DNA from: an uncultured Gardnerella sp.
GTDB lineage: Bacteria; Actinomycetota; Actinomycetes; Actinomycetales; Bifidobacteriaceae
Direction of reading: 5' to 3'
NCBI GenBank assembly: GCA_947088155.1
Contig: CAMUFL010000005.1
Coordinates: 1-64,000, forward strand
Length of the DNA stretch: 64,000 nt
The translations under genes and the position numbers were made by a program. Below are positions 43,865 through 55,000 of this stretch, piece after piece. The notes under the pieces are model-generated. The model was not told where the DNA came from. It searched no databases and was given only the letters and a program-made list of their open reading frames with translations. Position 1 is the stretch's first letter, and every line of letters starts with the position of its first letter.

Positions 43865-43984
43865 AGAGATTTTTCGATTTTTCTTCTTCGCTCGACGAAT
43901 CAGCAGCCTGCGGCTCTGACGTTCGCCTCGTTCAGTGCGAAAAATCTCAAATCTCTACCACGTGAATATCCACACGACCGAGTG
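43865..43984. repeat. Palindromic intergenic repeat, copy B
   Basis: Left arm 43865-43883 (AGAGATTT...GATTTTTC) pairs imperfectly with right arm 43939-43956 (GAAAAATC...AAATCTCT). Bases 43932-43984 share the core GAAAAATCTCAAATCTCTAC and AATATCCACACGAC with copy A at 15389. CTACCAC and GTGGTAG at its right end form a further inverted repeat. Confidence 0.82.
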
Positions 43985-44175
43985 GTAGTGAGTATTGAAA
44001 TTTAACATAGAGTGTGTAATGTATACAAATACGCAAAAATGTATAAATGCATAAAATAATTGCGTTTTATACTAAACATGTGTTTAGAATCACCATTAAA
44101 ACTGTAATCTAGCTTACATTTGTTATGAAAGTTTTCGCCCCAAAAATCTGCTAAAAATGTTGGAATAAAGCCTCT

Positions 44176-44185
44176 GGGGGGGGGG
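44176..44185 (+). repeat. Homopolymeric tract of 10 G
   Basis: Ten consecutive G residues, flanked by CCTCT and CTTCAT, 10-18 bp before candidate -10 elements of the giant surface protein gene. It is an outlier in an AT-rich spacer and a typical slipped-strand hotspot. Confidence 0.9.
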
Positions 44186-44409
44186 CTTCATAGGCTATAC
44201 ATTATAACAAATACGTTGCAAAATATTCGTATATTCGGTATTATTGAATGTAAATCTCAATAAAAGAGATTGCGCTTTTGAGAGCTGAGCAGAAGTTTCA
44301 TATGTATTTGACCGTAGTTCGATCAGCGTTTGATTACTGCACAAAGCTCTTCACTAATAAATTCATAAAGACTTGTTCAGAGAGAATCTGGTATTCAAGG
44401 AGATACACA

Positions 44410-47400
44410 ATGGCTAATTCAAATTCCGGAAGGCATGCACGCAAGGTTACATTGGATGCTGCAGTAAGTAATGCGATTGCTAAGGCTGTGGATGCACGCA
44501 AGGTGGCAGCATTTACGGTTGGAGCCGCTGGCGTGTTGGCTGGTGCGGCGTTCGCTTTTGGAGCAACTCCGGCAATGGCGGCGGAGAATGGTGCTGCGGC
44601 TGGTGCGGCTTCGGTTCCTGTTGAGGCTGGTAAGAAGCCTGGTGTTGAGGCTGAGAATAAGGATGCTGCTAAGTCTGATAAAGCTAAGGAAGAGGTTAAG
44701 AAGAATCAGACTGATGTTAATAAAGATTCTGAGCAAAAGTCTGAAGAAAAGAAGCAGCCTGAAGAGAAACCTGGCAAGACTAATCTTGAAAAGAAACTGG
44801 CTAACAAAACGAAAACTTCTACGCAGTCTGTAGTAAAGGTTGACGGTGAGGCTGGTGTTACTGAGACTGAACAGAAGACTGCGAGTGTTGAGTCTGTAGA
44901 TAATAAGGCTACAGATAGCACTGCTGCTACTGATAAGACTGCAAATAGCACTCCTACAGCAAATTCCGCAAGGAAGCGTTCAAAGCGTGCAACGGTTGAA
45001 GATAAGCAACTTGATGATACTAAGCCTGAAAATCAGGATCGCGCTTCTAATGATACAGCAAATCAAGATCCTAATAAAATTACGCCAGCTGCTCAAGCAG
45101 ATGGAAGCACCAAGATTGAAATTAACGATAATAATGCTGACTCTGTACCAAATGCGTATGCTTGGGGAAGCTCAGACAACACGTATAGCGTAAATGGCGA
45201 AAAGCACACTGTTACTTTCCATTTTGCAGCTCCAAAAGATGGTAGCAAGATTACCAGTATTGCTATTTTCCCTGCTAGGACAAATGGTTTCAATAATGCA
45301 AAAAGTGAGAGAGGTATTGATTTTTACTCGAAAGATCCAAACAAACATCAAGCCTATTCTGGCGAATATATATTTACTGCTAATTCCGATGGATCTGCAA
45401 CTCTTACGATGAGCACTCTTTTTAGGGATGGTAACCTTAATGGCGGTGCTGAGAAGTATACAGCCAGTCGCTCTATTTTCGTGTATGTAACTAAAGATGG
45501 TAGTAGTACAGAAACTATTGCATATAAAACGAATGTATTCCGTGCTGTAACGCTTGTTCCGCCAAAAACTTCTGGATCAGTGGTGCTGAAATATAATCAG
45601 CCTCTTACGGCAGAAAAGGTTCAAGCAGCAATTACTGAAGCTGGCAATATTGAGACGGCGCGTAGTGATAAGAAGTCTGTAAATGATCAGCTTTCTGGAA
45701 CGTTTACGCAAAATATTAACGTAAGGTCTGCGGATGCTTACGACAAGACTACGTTTGATGCTATTAATGCTAAAAAAGCTGGCGATGATAATACTTACGT
45801 AGTTGGCGCGAAGACGCTTAACACCTATATGGTTACGGATTTGGGCTTTAAGTCTGAGGCTATTCCGCTTACCGTTGCGCGCTACGATGATCGCATTGAC
45901 AAGCCGATTGTGGAAGATCCGACTAATCTTTCGGCTGAAGTTAAGGAAGAAATTAAGACGAAGCTTGCCAAGATTAATGGCGTTACAGCAGATAAGATTT
46001 CGTTTGATGGAGATAATGCTGTAATCCATTTTGACGGCGTGGATGAAAAAGATGCTCCTAAGATTGCTCTGCGTGACCTTGTGTTGAAGAAGTTTACCGA
46101 AGATCAGATTAAGGTTCCTGCAGAAAGTACCGCAACTGTTATCTACAATCCACTCGCTTACTCTGATGCTGAGATTAAGAGCATTAAGAAGGCTATTTAC
46201 GAAGCTAATAAAGACAACACAGAGCTTGGATTAAGCGCTACCGACTACGAGAAGCAGATTACGCTTTCGTATCTTACTGGCAATCTTACTGCGGCTGGTC
46301 ATGCAAATCAGGGCATCTCGAATGGTCAGGCAGAAAATACTATTACCGTTAAGATTAAGACCGATAAAGCGGTTGCTGAGTTTAAGTCTGATGTAAAGGC
46401 TGGCAAGCTCACGCGTTTGGCGGATATTCGCAAAGATTACGACGTTTCGTGGAAGAATAATAAAATTGCCGGCCGCGACACCGACGAAGGCCTTTCGTGG
46501 AGCGAAGACCACAAGACCATCATTTACCGCTACGACCCAACTAAAGCAGAAGGGTTTGATACAAATAAGATTCTTAATTTGTTGAAAGCTACGCCGAAGG
46601 ATGGCAACGCTGGTTTGCGCGAGCTTACTGGTGGCGAAGCTCTTGCTCATGAAGGCGATAAAGAAAACGCGCAGAAGTCGCATGTGGGCTACGTGATCGA
46701 CAAGAACGGCCAACCTACAACTGAGTTGTCGCTCGGCAATATGAGCGGTGCTTATTGGCAATATAGTCAGAATGTTTCTAATTCTGGTGAAAATCTTGGC
46801 GATTCTGAATCGAATGCAGGATCGTATTCCTGGGATGAAGAAGCTAAGCCGGTAGTAGTTGCTGCTAAAGGAAACAAGGTATATAAAGCGCGCCTGTTTG
46901 TTTTGCCGTATGGATTGACGATGTATAGAAACATTTACATCGAAAATGGCAAAAACCCTGGGAATACGCCTAAGGCGATTAACGTTATCTTTGTGCCGCA
47001 GACGAATCATAAGACAAGTGATTTGAAGAAGTCGGTTGAGGATCACAAGACTACCCATGTTGAGGGTAAGGAAGTTCCTACTGATTCTGCATACTACAAC
47101 GCTTCGGACAAGGTAAAGAGCGACTATGATGATGCGTTGAAGGTTGCTAAACAAACGCTTGAAAAAGTTGGTAACACAGCTGATGCTGATTTAACCGAAG
47201 CGCTTAAGGCTGAGGTTGATAACGCAACCATTAAGCTGGAAAAAGCTCGCAAAGCTCTTGATGGTGACGCTACCAAGAAAGAGGAGCTTAAGAAATCCAT
47301 CGATGAGAACGGTAAAGCTGCAGAAGGTCAGCAAGCTGCTACAGGCACGCAAGCAACAAACCAGTTCAAGAATGTGAGCGATCCTGACTTTAAGAAGTCA

Positions 47401-50400
47401 GATGGTTCTGCCGACACCGACAGGAACGAAGCTGCTAAGAAAGCAAAGACAGCTTACGATGAAGCACTTCAAGCTGCTGAAGCTGCAAGGGACAACAACA
47501 ACGCCACGCAAAAAGACGTTGACGCTGCTAAGGCAAAGCTTGATGCTGCGCGTAAGGAGCTTGATAAGTACAGCACCAACAAGGATGAGTTGAATAATGC
47601 AATCGCTCAGCATGGTAAGGTAAAGACTGGTGATACGTCTAAGCAAGGCGAGGAGAAGCTCAAGACCGCTGACCCAGCATATCAAAACGCAACTGAAAAA
47701 GAGCGTACAGCTTATGATAACGCTGTAAAGAAGGCAAACGATCTTTCTAAGGATCCAAGCGCTTCTCAAAAGGACGTTAATGCAGCTATTGATGAGCTTC
47801 AAAAAGCCAAAGCAGCTCTTGACGCTAAAGCAACCGATAAGTCGCAGCTTATAACTGCCGAAAAGCTCACCTTTGATAATCCTAATAATGATGCAAGCAA
47901 GCAGAGTACCTTCTACAAGAATGCCGCTGCGAAGAAAGACACCGACCCTGCTGCTAAAACTGCTGTTGAAAACTATGACACTGCGTTAGCTAAGGCTCGT
48001 GAGGTTCTTAAGAAAGATAATGCAACTCAAAAAGAAGTTAATGATGCTAAAGATGCATTAACTAAGGCCGAAAACGCTCTGCATGAGAATTATAAGTCCG
48101 ATGCTAACGATCTTACGAAAGCTCTTGCAGACAACTTTAGCGGATATCTGATGCCAGCCTACTTCAACGCTTTCGATAAGGCGCAAGCTGGAGACACTGA
48201 TGCTAAGAAAGCATTCAAAGATTACAACGATGCTTATCAAAAAGCTAAGGCTCTGAAGGAAAAGTTTGCTAAAACTAATCCAGCTGAGCAGCCAACTGCT
48301 ACAGACATCGCCGATGCAAAGAAAGCTCTTGAAGATGCTCGTAAAGTCATCGACAAGTATGCAACTAATACCAGCAGGCTTTCGGCAGCTGTGTTTAATG
48401 ACCTTGCTATAAAGCTCAGCCCTGCGTATAAGAATGTATCTGAAGCTGATGCAAGCGCGGATGCAAAGGCTGCTAAGAAGAAGTATGACGATGCCGTAAA
48501 GAAGCTACAACAGGCGCTTGAGAAAAAGATGCCTAAGGATCAAGCAGATGGTAATGATATTCCTGATACAAATACTCCTGATAAGGATGGCAACCCTGAC
48601 AGCGGAGACTACCTGAAGAATATTCAGGCACACGCACAAGGCGAGCCTCTGGATAGGGATGTTGACGCTATCCTTAAGGAAATGAACGCTGCAGCTGCTG
48701 AGTTGAATAAGTTTGCAACCAAGACTGACGCGCTGCTTAAGTCTGTTAACGAGGATGATGCAACCAAGCAGACTCCTGCGTATAAGAATGCTTCTGTGCC
48801 TGATTTCAAGAATGATGATGGCACTGAGAATGCAACTAAGAAAGAAGCAGCTAAAAAGGCTGTAGACGATTATGGCAAAGCTCTTAATGAAGCTAAGGAA
48901 TTGCTCAAGAATCCTGCTGCAACTCAGAAGGAAGTCAATGATGCGTTGAAGAAGCTTGATGAAGCACGCAAGGCTCTCGACGCTTACAACACCGACACCG
49001 CCAAGCTTGTGGAAAGCGTAAAGAAGCACGGCTCTACAGAGGGCCCTGCAGCTACAGAAGGAACGCAAACTTCTGATGCGTATCGCAATGCGTCTGATCC
49101 TCACTTCATGAAGGCGGATGCAACTGACCCAACTAAGTTAGTTGAAGATACCGAGAGGAACAACGCTGCTAAGGAAGCCAAGAAGGCGTATGATGAAGCT
49201 TTGACAAAAGCTCAGGAGCTTTTGAAGAAGCATGACAGCGCTGACACGCCGCAAGACGCAAAGCCAACTCAAAAAGACATCAACGCCGCACTTAAGGCTC
49301 TCGACGATGCTCGTACTGAGATTGAGAAGTATAAGACTGTTACTACTGATCTTGAGACAGAAACTAAGAAGTCTACTCCAGAGCATGCTGCTGTTACTGA
49401 AGGCGACTTCGAGAATACGCCTGAGTTCCAGAATGCTGATGCTAAGAAGAAGGATGGCGCTGACGGTAAGAAGGTAGACAATGATGATGTGAAAGCGTAC
49501 AAGGATGCTTTGGCAAAGGCACGCAAGTTGGCGCAAGATAACACATCCAATACGCTCAGCGATCATCCAACTCAGAAACAGATTGATGATGCTCTTGAGG
49601 CCTTGAAGCAAGCTAAGCAAGCTATTACCGACGGCTATAAGACAAACGTTGATAAGCTTAAGCAAGCTAAGGAATACGCAGAAGATGTATTCAAGAAGAC
49701 TCCTGAATACAAGAATGCTGAAGCAATCAAGGCTGACGCTAACAACGCAAAGCATGATCAGGCTGGAAAGGACTTGGGCGATGCTACTAAGCAAACTGGT
49801 TTTGAAGGTCAGATTGCTAAGATTGCTGAAAAGCTTAAGGATACTAGCAAGCTTACTCAGCGTGAGGTTGATGCGTTAGTAAAGCAGCTCAATATTGCTC
49901 AGAAGAAGATTGCTGACAGCTACAAGACCAACGTTGACAAGCTTAATAACGAGGTCGGTGATAAGGATCAAGACGGCAAGCCTGTAACTCCTAAGTTTGA
50001 AGAGTCGATTCCGTACAAGAACGCTCTTGAAAAGAAGAACGCTGGCGACGCTGATGCGACTGCAAAGCTGGAAGCTTACAACGAAAAGCTCAAGGCTGCG
50101 CAGGAACTCATCAACAAGGTGAATAATCCTGATCCAAATGTTGAAGCTGATAAACAGCCAACTCAAAAAGAAGTTGATGATGCTCTTAAGGCTTTGCAAG
50201 ATGCTAAAAAGGCAATCGACGACAGCTTCGGTACTAAGATTGACGATTTGAAGACTGAAGCTGCGAAGTCTACTGCCGATACGACAGATCCTACTGCTAA
50301 GCCAACTGCTGGGTCATTTGAGAGTACTACTGAGTATCAGAATGCGCTTGCTAAGAAGACTGATGACGGCAAGGATAATGCTGACGTTACTGCTTATAAA

Positions 50401-52005
50401 GAAGCGTTGAAGAAAGCTAGGACTTTGCTTGAAAAGTTTGGTGATGACGGTAAACCAAAGCCTGGTGCTAAGGATGTTCCAACTCAGCAAGAAGTTGACG
50501 AGGCTCTTAATAATCTGAAGGAAATTAAGGATAAGATTACTAAGAACTACGTCACTAGCCCGCACGACTTGCAAGAAGAAGTTGATAAGTCTAAGGACGG
50601 CAAGGACGACACCAGCACCGACGTGTTCGAGAACACTCCAGAGTTCAAGAACGCGACTGCGAAGGGTGATGAAGCTGCCAAGAAGGCACTAGATGCCTAC
50701 ACCGAAAAGCTCAAGGCTGCCAGGAAGCTTCTTGATGCCTTTGATCGCACTACTGGCAAGCCAAAGGGTAAGCTTCCAGACGGCATGGATAAGGCTCCAA
50801 CCCAGCAGGAACTTGACGCTGCTTTGAAGGATCTTCAGGATGCCAAGAAGAAGATTACTGACGGCTACAAGACTAATAAGTCTGATTTGAACACTGAAGC
50901 TGGCAAGGATTCTGACTTCACTAAGACACCTGAGTACGTAAATGCTCAAGCTAAGGGTGATGACGCGTCTAAGCAGGCTCTTGAGGATTACAAGAAGGCT
51001 CTTGAGGATGCGAATAAGGTTCTCGGCGATAAGAATGCAACCCAGGCTCAGGTTGATGATGCTTTGAAGAAGCTTCAGGATGCTAAGTCTAAGCTTTCTG
51101 ATGGTTATAAGACTGATAAGACTGATCTGACTGCTGAAGCTGGTAAGGATTCTGATTTCACTAAGACGCCTGAGTATCAGAATGCTCAAGCTAAGGGTGA
51201 TAACGCGTCTAAGCAAGCTCTTGACGCCTACAAGAAGGCGCTCGAAGACGCTAACAAGGTTCTCGACGATAAGAATGCAACGCAGGCTCAGGTAGACGAG
51301 GCTTTGAAGAAGCTCCAGAATGCTAAGAAGAAGCTTACTGATTCTAATAAGACTGATAAGTCTAAGCTTCAGACTGAGGCGGATGCTGATGCTAAGTTCC
51401 GTGATTCTGTATTCTTTATGATTGGAATGACTGAGGATATTGACGCGTATAACAAGGCTTTGGCTGAGGCTAACAGTGTGCTTGCAGATCCTAACGCTAC
51501 TCAGGCTCAGGTTGATGAGGCTTTGAGGAAGCTTCAGGCTGCTAAGGATAAGATTAATCACCCGTTTGGTATTGATAGTGGTGTTGGAAGCGGCTCTGGT
51601 TCTGGTGTTGGTTCTGGTTCTGCTGCTGGTTTTGAGACTACTGATTCTCAGAGTGCTTCGGTTGATAAGACTGCTTTGAGAGTTGAGGTTAACAATGCTG
51701 AAGCGGATTCTTCTGCTGCGTCTAAGGCGAATACTGCTGCTGCTAGAGCTTATGTGAGTGCTTTGGCTGAGGCTAAGCGTGTGCTTGCTGATAAAAATGC
51801 TACTCAGGCTCAGGTTGATGCCGCTTTGAGGAAGCTTAAGAACGCTAAGGCTGCGTGGCGTAATGCTTCTGGTGCTTCCGGTAATGCTAGTGGTCTTGCT
51901 AAGACGGGTGCTGCAACTGGCTTGTTTGCAAGTCTTGCCGCAGTCTTCTCCGGACTTGGTGTTGCAGGCATAGCTTCTCGCCGCCGCAAGCACTCTAACG
52001 AGTAG
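44410..52005 (+). CDS. Giant LPXTG-type surface protein with FIVAR-like repeats
   Basis: A 2531-aa wall-anchored protein. A long YSIRK-like-position signal peptide (residues ~1-58) ends TPAMA-A. A Lys/Glu/Thr-rich region (~60-220) follows. A non-repeat head of ~640 residues comes next, including AYWQYSQNVSNSGENLGDSE and repeated beta-type segments. From 47011 to ~51860 there are about 17 FIVAR-like helical repeats of 70-110 residues. Each begins like KTNKSDLNTEA and ends like ATQAQVDDALKKLQDAKKKL. A Gly/Ser/Val linker precedes the last repeat. The sorting signal is LAKTG (51895-51909), a hydrophobic helix and the RRRK tail. The ATG at 44410 has CAAGGAGA upstream. Probably an adhesin; the ligand is unknown. 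Confidence 0.93.
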   Translation: MANSNSGRHARKVTLDAAVSNAIAKAVDARKVAAFTVGAAGVLAGAAFAFGATPAMAAENGAAAGAASVPVEAGKKPGVEAENKDAAKSDKAKEEVKKNQTDVNKDSEQKSEEKKQPEEKPGKTNLEKKLANKTKTSTQSVVKVDGEAGVTETEQKTASVESVDNKATDSTAATDKTANSTPTANSARKRSKRATVEDKQLDDTKPENQDRASNDTANQDPNKITPAAQADGSTKIEINDNNADSVPNAYAWGSSDNTYSVNGEKHTVTFHFAAPKDGSKITSIAIFPARTNGFNNAKSERGIDFYSKDPNKHQAYSGEYIFTANSDGSATLTMSTLFRDGNLNGGAEKYTASRSIFVYVTKDGSSTETIAYKTNVFRAVTLVPPKTSGSVVLKYNQPLTAEKVQAAITEAGNIETARSDKKSVNDQLSGTFTQNINVRSADAYDKTTFDAINAKKAGDDNTYVVGAKTLNTYMVTDLGFKSEAIPLTVARYDDRIDKPIVEDPTNLSAEVKEEIKTKLAKINGVTADKISFDGDNAVIHFDGVDEKDAPKIALRDLVLKKFTEDQIKVPAESTATVIYNPLAYSDAEIKSIKKAIYEANKDNTELGLSATDYEKQITLSYLTGNLTAAGHANQGISNGQAENTITVKIKTDKAVAEFKSDVKAGKLTRLADIRKDYDVSWKNNKIAGRDTDEGLSWSEDHKTIIYRYDPTKAEGFDTNKILNLLKATPKDGNAGLRELTGGEALAHEGDKENAQKSHVGYVIDKNGQPTTELSLGNMSGAYWQYSQNVSNSGENLGDSESNAGSYSWDEEAKPVVVAAKGNKVYKARLFVLPYGLTMYRNIYIENGKNPGNTPKAINVIFVPQTNHKTSDLKKSVEDHKTTHVEGKEVPTDSAYYNASDKVKSDYDDALKVAKQTLEKVGNTADADLTEALKAEVDNATIKLEKARKALDGDATKKEELKKSIDENGKAAEGQQAATGTQATNQFKNVSDPDFKKSDGSADTDRNEAAKKAKTAYDEALQAAEAARDNNNATQKDVDAAKAKLDAARKELDKYSTNKDELNNAIAQHGKVKTGDTSKQGEEKLKTADPAYQNATEKERTAYDNAVKKANDLSKDPSASQKDVNAAIDELQKAKAALDAKATDKSQLITAEKLTFDNPNNDASKQSTFYKNAAAKKDTDPAAKTAVENYDTALAKAREVLKKDNATQKEVNDAKDALTKAENALHENYKSDANDLTKALADNFSGYLMPAYFNAFDKAQAGDTDAKKAFKDYNDAYQKAKALKEKFAKTNPAEQPTATDIADAKKALEDARKVIDKYATNTSRLSAAVFNDLAIKLSPAYKNVSEADASADAKAAKKKYDDAVKKLQQALEKKMPKDQADGNDIPDTNTPDKDGNPDSGDYLKNIQAHAQGEPLDRDVDAILKEMNAAAAELNKFATKTDALLKSVNEDDATKQTPAYKNASVPDFKNDDGTENATKKEAAKKAVDDYGKALNEAKELLKNPAATQKEVNDALKKLDEARKALDAYNTDTAKLVESVKKHGSTEGPAATEGTQTSDAYRNASDPHFMKADATDPTKLVEDTERNNAAKEAKKAYDEALTKAQELLKKHDSADTPQDAKPTQKDINAALKALDDARTEIEKYKTVTTDLETETKKSTPEHAAVTEGDFENTPEFQNADAKKKDGADGKKVDNDDVKAYKDALAKARKLAQDNTSNTLSDHPTQKQIDDALEALKQAKQAITDGYKTNVDKLKQAKEYAEDVFKKTPEYKNAEAIKADANNAKHDQAGKDLGDATKQTGFEGQIAKIAEKLKDTSKLTQREVDALVKQLNIAQKKIADSYKTNVDKLNNEVGDKDQDGKPVTPKFEESIPYKNALEKKNAGDADATAKLEAYNEKLKAAQELINKVNNPDPNVEADKQPTQKEVDDALKALQDAKKAIDDSFGTKIDDLKTEAAKSTADTTDPTAKPTAGSFESTTEYQNALAKKTDDGKDNADVTAYKEALKKARTLLEKFGDDGKPKPGAKDVPTQQEVDEALNNLKEIKDKITKNYVTSPHDLQEEVDKSKDGKDDTSTDVFENTPEFKNATAKGDEAAKKALDAYTEKLKAARKLLDAFDRTTGKPKGKLPDGMDKAPTQQELDAALKDLQDAKKKITDGYKTNKSDLNTEAGKDSDFTKTPEYVNAQAKGDDASKQALEDYKKALEDANKVLGDKNATQAQVDDALKKLQDAKSKLSDGYKTDKTDLTAEAGKDSDFTKTPEYQNAQAKGDNASKQALDAYKKALEDANKVLDDKNATQAQVDEALKKLQNAKKKLTDSNKTDKSKLQTEADADAKFRDSVFFMIGMTEDIDAYNKALAEANSVLADPNATQAQVDEALRKLQAAKDKINHPFGIDSGVGSGSGSGVGSGSAAGFETTDSQSASVDKTALRVEVNNAEADSSAASKANTAAARAYVSALAEAKRVLADKNATQAQVDAALRKLKNAKAAWRNASGASGNASGLAKTGAATGLFASLAAVFSGLGVAGIASRRRKHSNE
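47011..51861 (+). repeat. Array of about 17 FIVAR-like coding repeats
   Basis: By eye, 17 units end with a K/R-K-x-I/L-x-x-x-Y/F-type boundary. Two adjacent units near 50870-51350 are nearly identical with an exact 240-bp (80-codon) period; AATGCTCAAGCTAAGGGTGA occurs at 50941 and 51181. Earlier units are longer and more diverged. Confidence 0.85.
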
Positions 52006-52029
52006 TCTTGCGCCGTAATTAAGCAAATT

Positions 52030-52067
52030 CCCTCGCAGGTTATCTTCCGATAATCCGCGAGGGATTT
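52030..52067 (+). terminator. Terminator after the surface protein gene
   Basis: CCCTCGCAGGTTATC, TTCC loop, GATAATCCGCGAGGG (near-perfect stem), then a T-run. Confidence 0.92.
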
Positions 52068-52097
52068 TTGTACACCACCACAATGTAAAGTTGCGGT

Positions 52098-55000
52098 ATG
52101 GAAAGTGCGAACAGAACAGATAGTACAACTACTGAAACCAACTGCAACGAAAGCAGCACAAACTCTTCCGCACTCACCTCAAGAAGCCTTATTAAAGCGG
52201 GCTTTGCTCGCCCGGATGCCGCACGTTGCGCAATGATGGCAATACGCAAAAACTGCAATAAAATATCGTTTGAAACACTACTAAGAAGCGCGCTTACAGT
52301 TGAAGATCCAGATTCTGCATTGCTTTCATTGCAAGATTTAAGTGAAGCATACCCCGAAATAATAAATAATATTTCAACTTCAAATTCGCAAATATCTGAC
52401 TCATTAACAAGCCTAATGCAAGTATTAGGTGCGTCTAACGCGTTGGCAATGTTTATGCGCACAAGGCCTAATCTTATAAAAGCTGCAGCAAATGACCCGA
52501 ATCATCTTTTTGCAATGACTAGGGAAGAACGCGTAAAAGACTTACTCGAAGCAATACAAGCTTACACTGCAACAGTTGTTTCTTCTGAAAGCAGCGATTC
52601 TAACACAATTTACTTAACATCACTCGGCTTTGCACAAGCAGTTTCTGCGCTTCGTGCGCGCTACCGTGAGCATGTTGCTGCAATTATGGCGGCTGATTTA
52701 GCGAGCGCTGACCCTGTTGAAGTGCAGCCAGATATTAGCCGTAAGCTTTCCGACGCTGCCGATGCTGTTTTAGAGGCAGCGTTGTCTATTTCGCGAGGAC
52801 AGGTTACTGGTTCTTCCGCATGCAGATTTGCGATTATTGCTATGGGCAAGCTTGGAGCGCAAGAAATTAACTACGTTTCCGATATCGATTTGATTTATGT
52901 TGTGGAGCCTGCGGATTTAAGCAACAAGCAGAACCAGGATGCTGCTTTGCGCGTTGGTGTTTCTATGGCAATGGTTTTGCAAAAAGTATGCCAGTCGGTG
53001 GTTATGGGCTCTGTGGAGCCTCCGCTTTGGCAGATTGATACTGCGCTTCGCCCGGAAGGTAAGGATGGTCCTCTTGTTCGTAGGCTTGATTCTCATAGAG
53101 AATATTATGAAAAGTGGGCGAGTAGCTGGGAGTTTCAGGCGCTTTTGAAGTCGCGCCCTGCAGCAGGGGATACGGATCTTGGAAAAGCTTATCGCGATAT
53201 GGTCGAGCCGTTTATTTGGAAGGCTTCTGGTCGTGAGCATTTTGTAGCTGACTGCCAGCATATGCGTCAGCGTGTGGAGTCGCTTATTCCGGCTTCTCAA
53301 CGCGATTTGGATATGAAACTTGGTAAAGGCGGCTTGCGCGATGTTGAGTTTACTGTGCAAATGCTGCAGCTTGTGCACGGAAGTGAGGATGAGTCGCTTC
53401 GAGTAAGGGATACTATTTCCGCTTTGCAAGCGTTGGCTCAAGGTGGCTACGTCTCTAGGTCTCAGGCGGCGCTATTGGCAGAACACTACCGTTTTGAGCG
53501 TGTTCTTGAGCATCGTCAGCAAATGTGGAGTATGCATCGCACGCATTTGTTCCCAGATTTGGGTGCGCAAGGAAACGGCGGCTTGGATCGCGCGCGCACA
53601 ATTTCTACAGAGCAGCTTAACAACAATGAGCAGATTTGCCGACTTGCTCGTGCTGTGCGGCTTCGTCCGGAAGAGTTAGTTGCGCGTTTTGATAAAGCTC
53701 GTCGTGAAATTCGGCACTTGCATAAGGATATTTACTACCGTCCGATGCTTCCTATTAACGCTCAAACGGATGCGGATCCTATTGTGCTTTCGCCGGAGGC
53801 TGCTCGCGCGCGCTTTGCTTCTATTGGTTTTGCGGATGCTCGCGCAGCACAGTTGCATGTTGAAGCGCTTACAGAGGGGCTTTCTAGGGCTGCTAAAATT
53901 CATAGAATTTTGCTTCCGGCAGTGTTGAAGTGGCTTGGCGACGGGCAGAATCCGGATATGGGTTTGCTTGCGTGGCGGCGTCTTGCGGAGCGTTTTGGCG
54001 GAAAAAATACGTATCTTGGTTTTTTGCGTGATTCTCCTTCCGCAGCTCAGCGTCTTTGCCACGTTTTGGCGGATTCGCGCTATCTTGGCGACGCTATGAT
54101 GCAGTCTATGCAGTCTATTACTTGGCTTGGAGACGACGAAGCGTTATCTGCGCGCGATAGGGCAAGTCTTGACATGCAAACTAGTGCAATGGTTGCGCGT
54201 TATGCAAGTAATATTGCGGATTTTGCGCAGTCTTTGCGCGCTCTTCGCCGGCAGGAAATTGAGCGAGTAGCTTTAGCTTGGATGTGTGGTCTTATTGATG
54301 ACGATACTTCTATGCTTGCAATGAGTGATGTGTTTGATGCTATTTTAGATGCGACTTTGCAATGGTCTATGCGTGAAGCTGTGTCAGTCATGAATTTGAA
54401 TGCTCCTCAAGCTGAAATTGCTATTATTGCTTTAGGTCGCTACGGTGGTAGAGAAGTAAACTTCTGTTCTGATGCAGATATTATGGTAATTTACAAGCCG
54501 GTTGGTGAAGTTTGCGATTTAAATACAGCTCACCGCTTTGCGCAAAAAACTGTAGATATTTTGCGTAATATTTTGCAAGGTCCTCTTACGCTTGAACCAA
54601 AAATCATGGTCGATTTGGATTTGCGTCCGGAAGGGAAAGACGGTCCGCTTGTTCGTTCGCTAGAATCTTGCGAAAATTATTATCGTCAGTGGTCTAGTAC
54701 TTGGGAGCATCAAGCGTTGTTGCGAGCGCGTTTCGCTGCAGGTTCTAAGGAATTGGCGGATGCTTTGCTTGATGGCGTTGTGAACGAATTGCGCTACGCT
54801 GCAAATCCTCTTAGTGATTCTCAGCTTGCTGAAATTCGTAAGCTTAAAGCGCGCATGGAAGCGGAGCGTTTGCCTCGAGGTGTGAGTAGGGATAGGCATT
54901 TGAAGCTTGGTCGTGGCGGTTTAAGCGATGTTGAGTGGACTGTGCAATTGATGCAATTGCAATATGCTTCAAAGCATGAATCTTTACGAGTAGTTGGAAC

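Larger units (their letters stand above)
43651..44409. other. Long intergenic region before the giant surface protein
   Basis: 759 bases without a supported gene. Contents: apparently non-coding sequence to ~43860; an imperfect inverted repeat with 18-19 bp arms (43865-43956) and repeat copy B (43932-43984); an AT-rich stretch; a 10-G tract (44176-44185); candidate -10 elements TATACA (44196-44201) and TATAAC (44203-44208); a small AATCTC/GAGATT hairpin (44253-44271); and the CAAGGAGA ribosome binding site at ~44395. The frame is open from 44278, but that start lies in the leader. Confidence 0.7.

Noticed and set aside
43643..44005. 120-codon plus-strand frame after metF
   Set aside because: Overlaps the end of metF, has no ribosome binding site and runs through the palindromic repeat; no protein features.
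46231..47154. 307-codon antisense frame inside the surface protein gene
   Set aside because: Shadow of a strongly supported gene; Arg/Ile-rich with no recognisable domain.
47011..51861. Repeat array as a possible CRISPR or satellite
   Set aside because: The repeats are long, in frame and translate to FIVAR-like domains; there are no short direct repeats with unique spacers.
50689..52128. 479-codon open frame antisense to the 3' half of the surface protein gene
   Set aside because: It mirrors the repeat coding sequence, is Ser/Leu/Arg-rich as expected for the complement of Lys/Ala/Asp codons, and has no ribosome binding site or family features.
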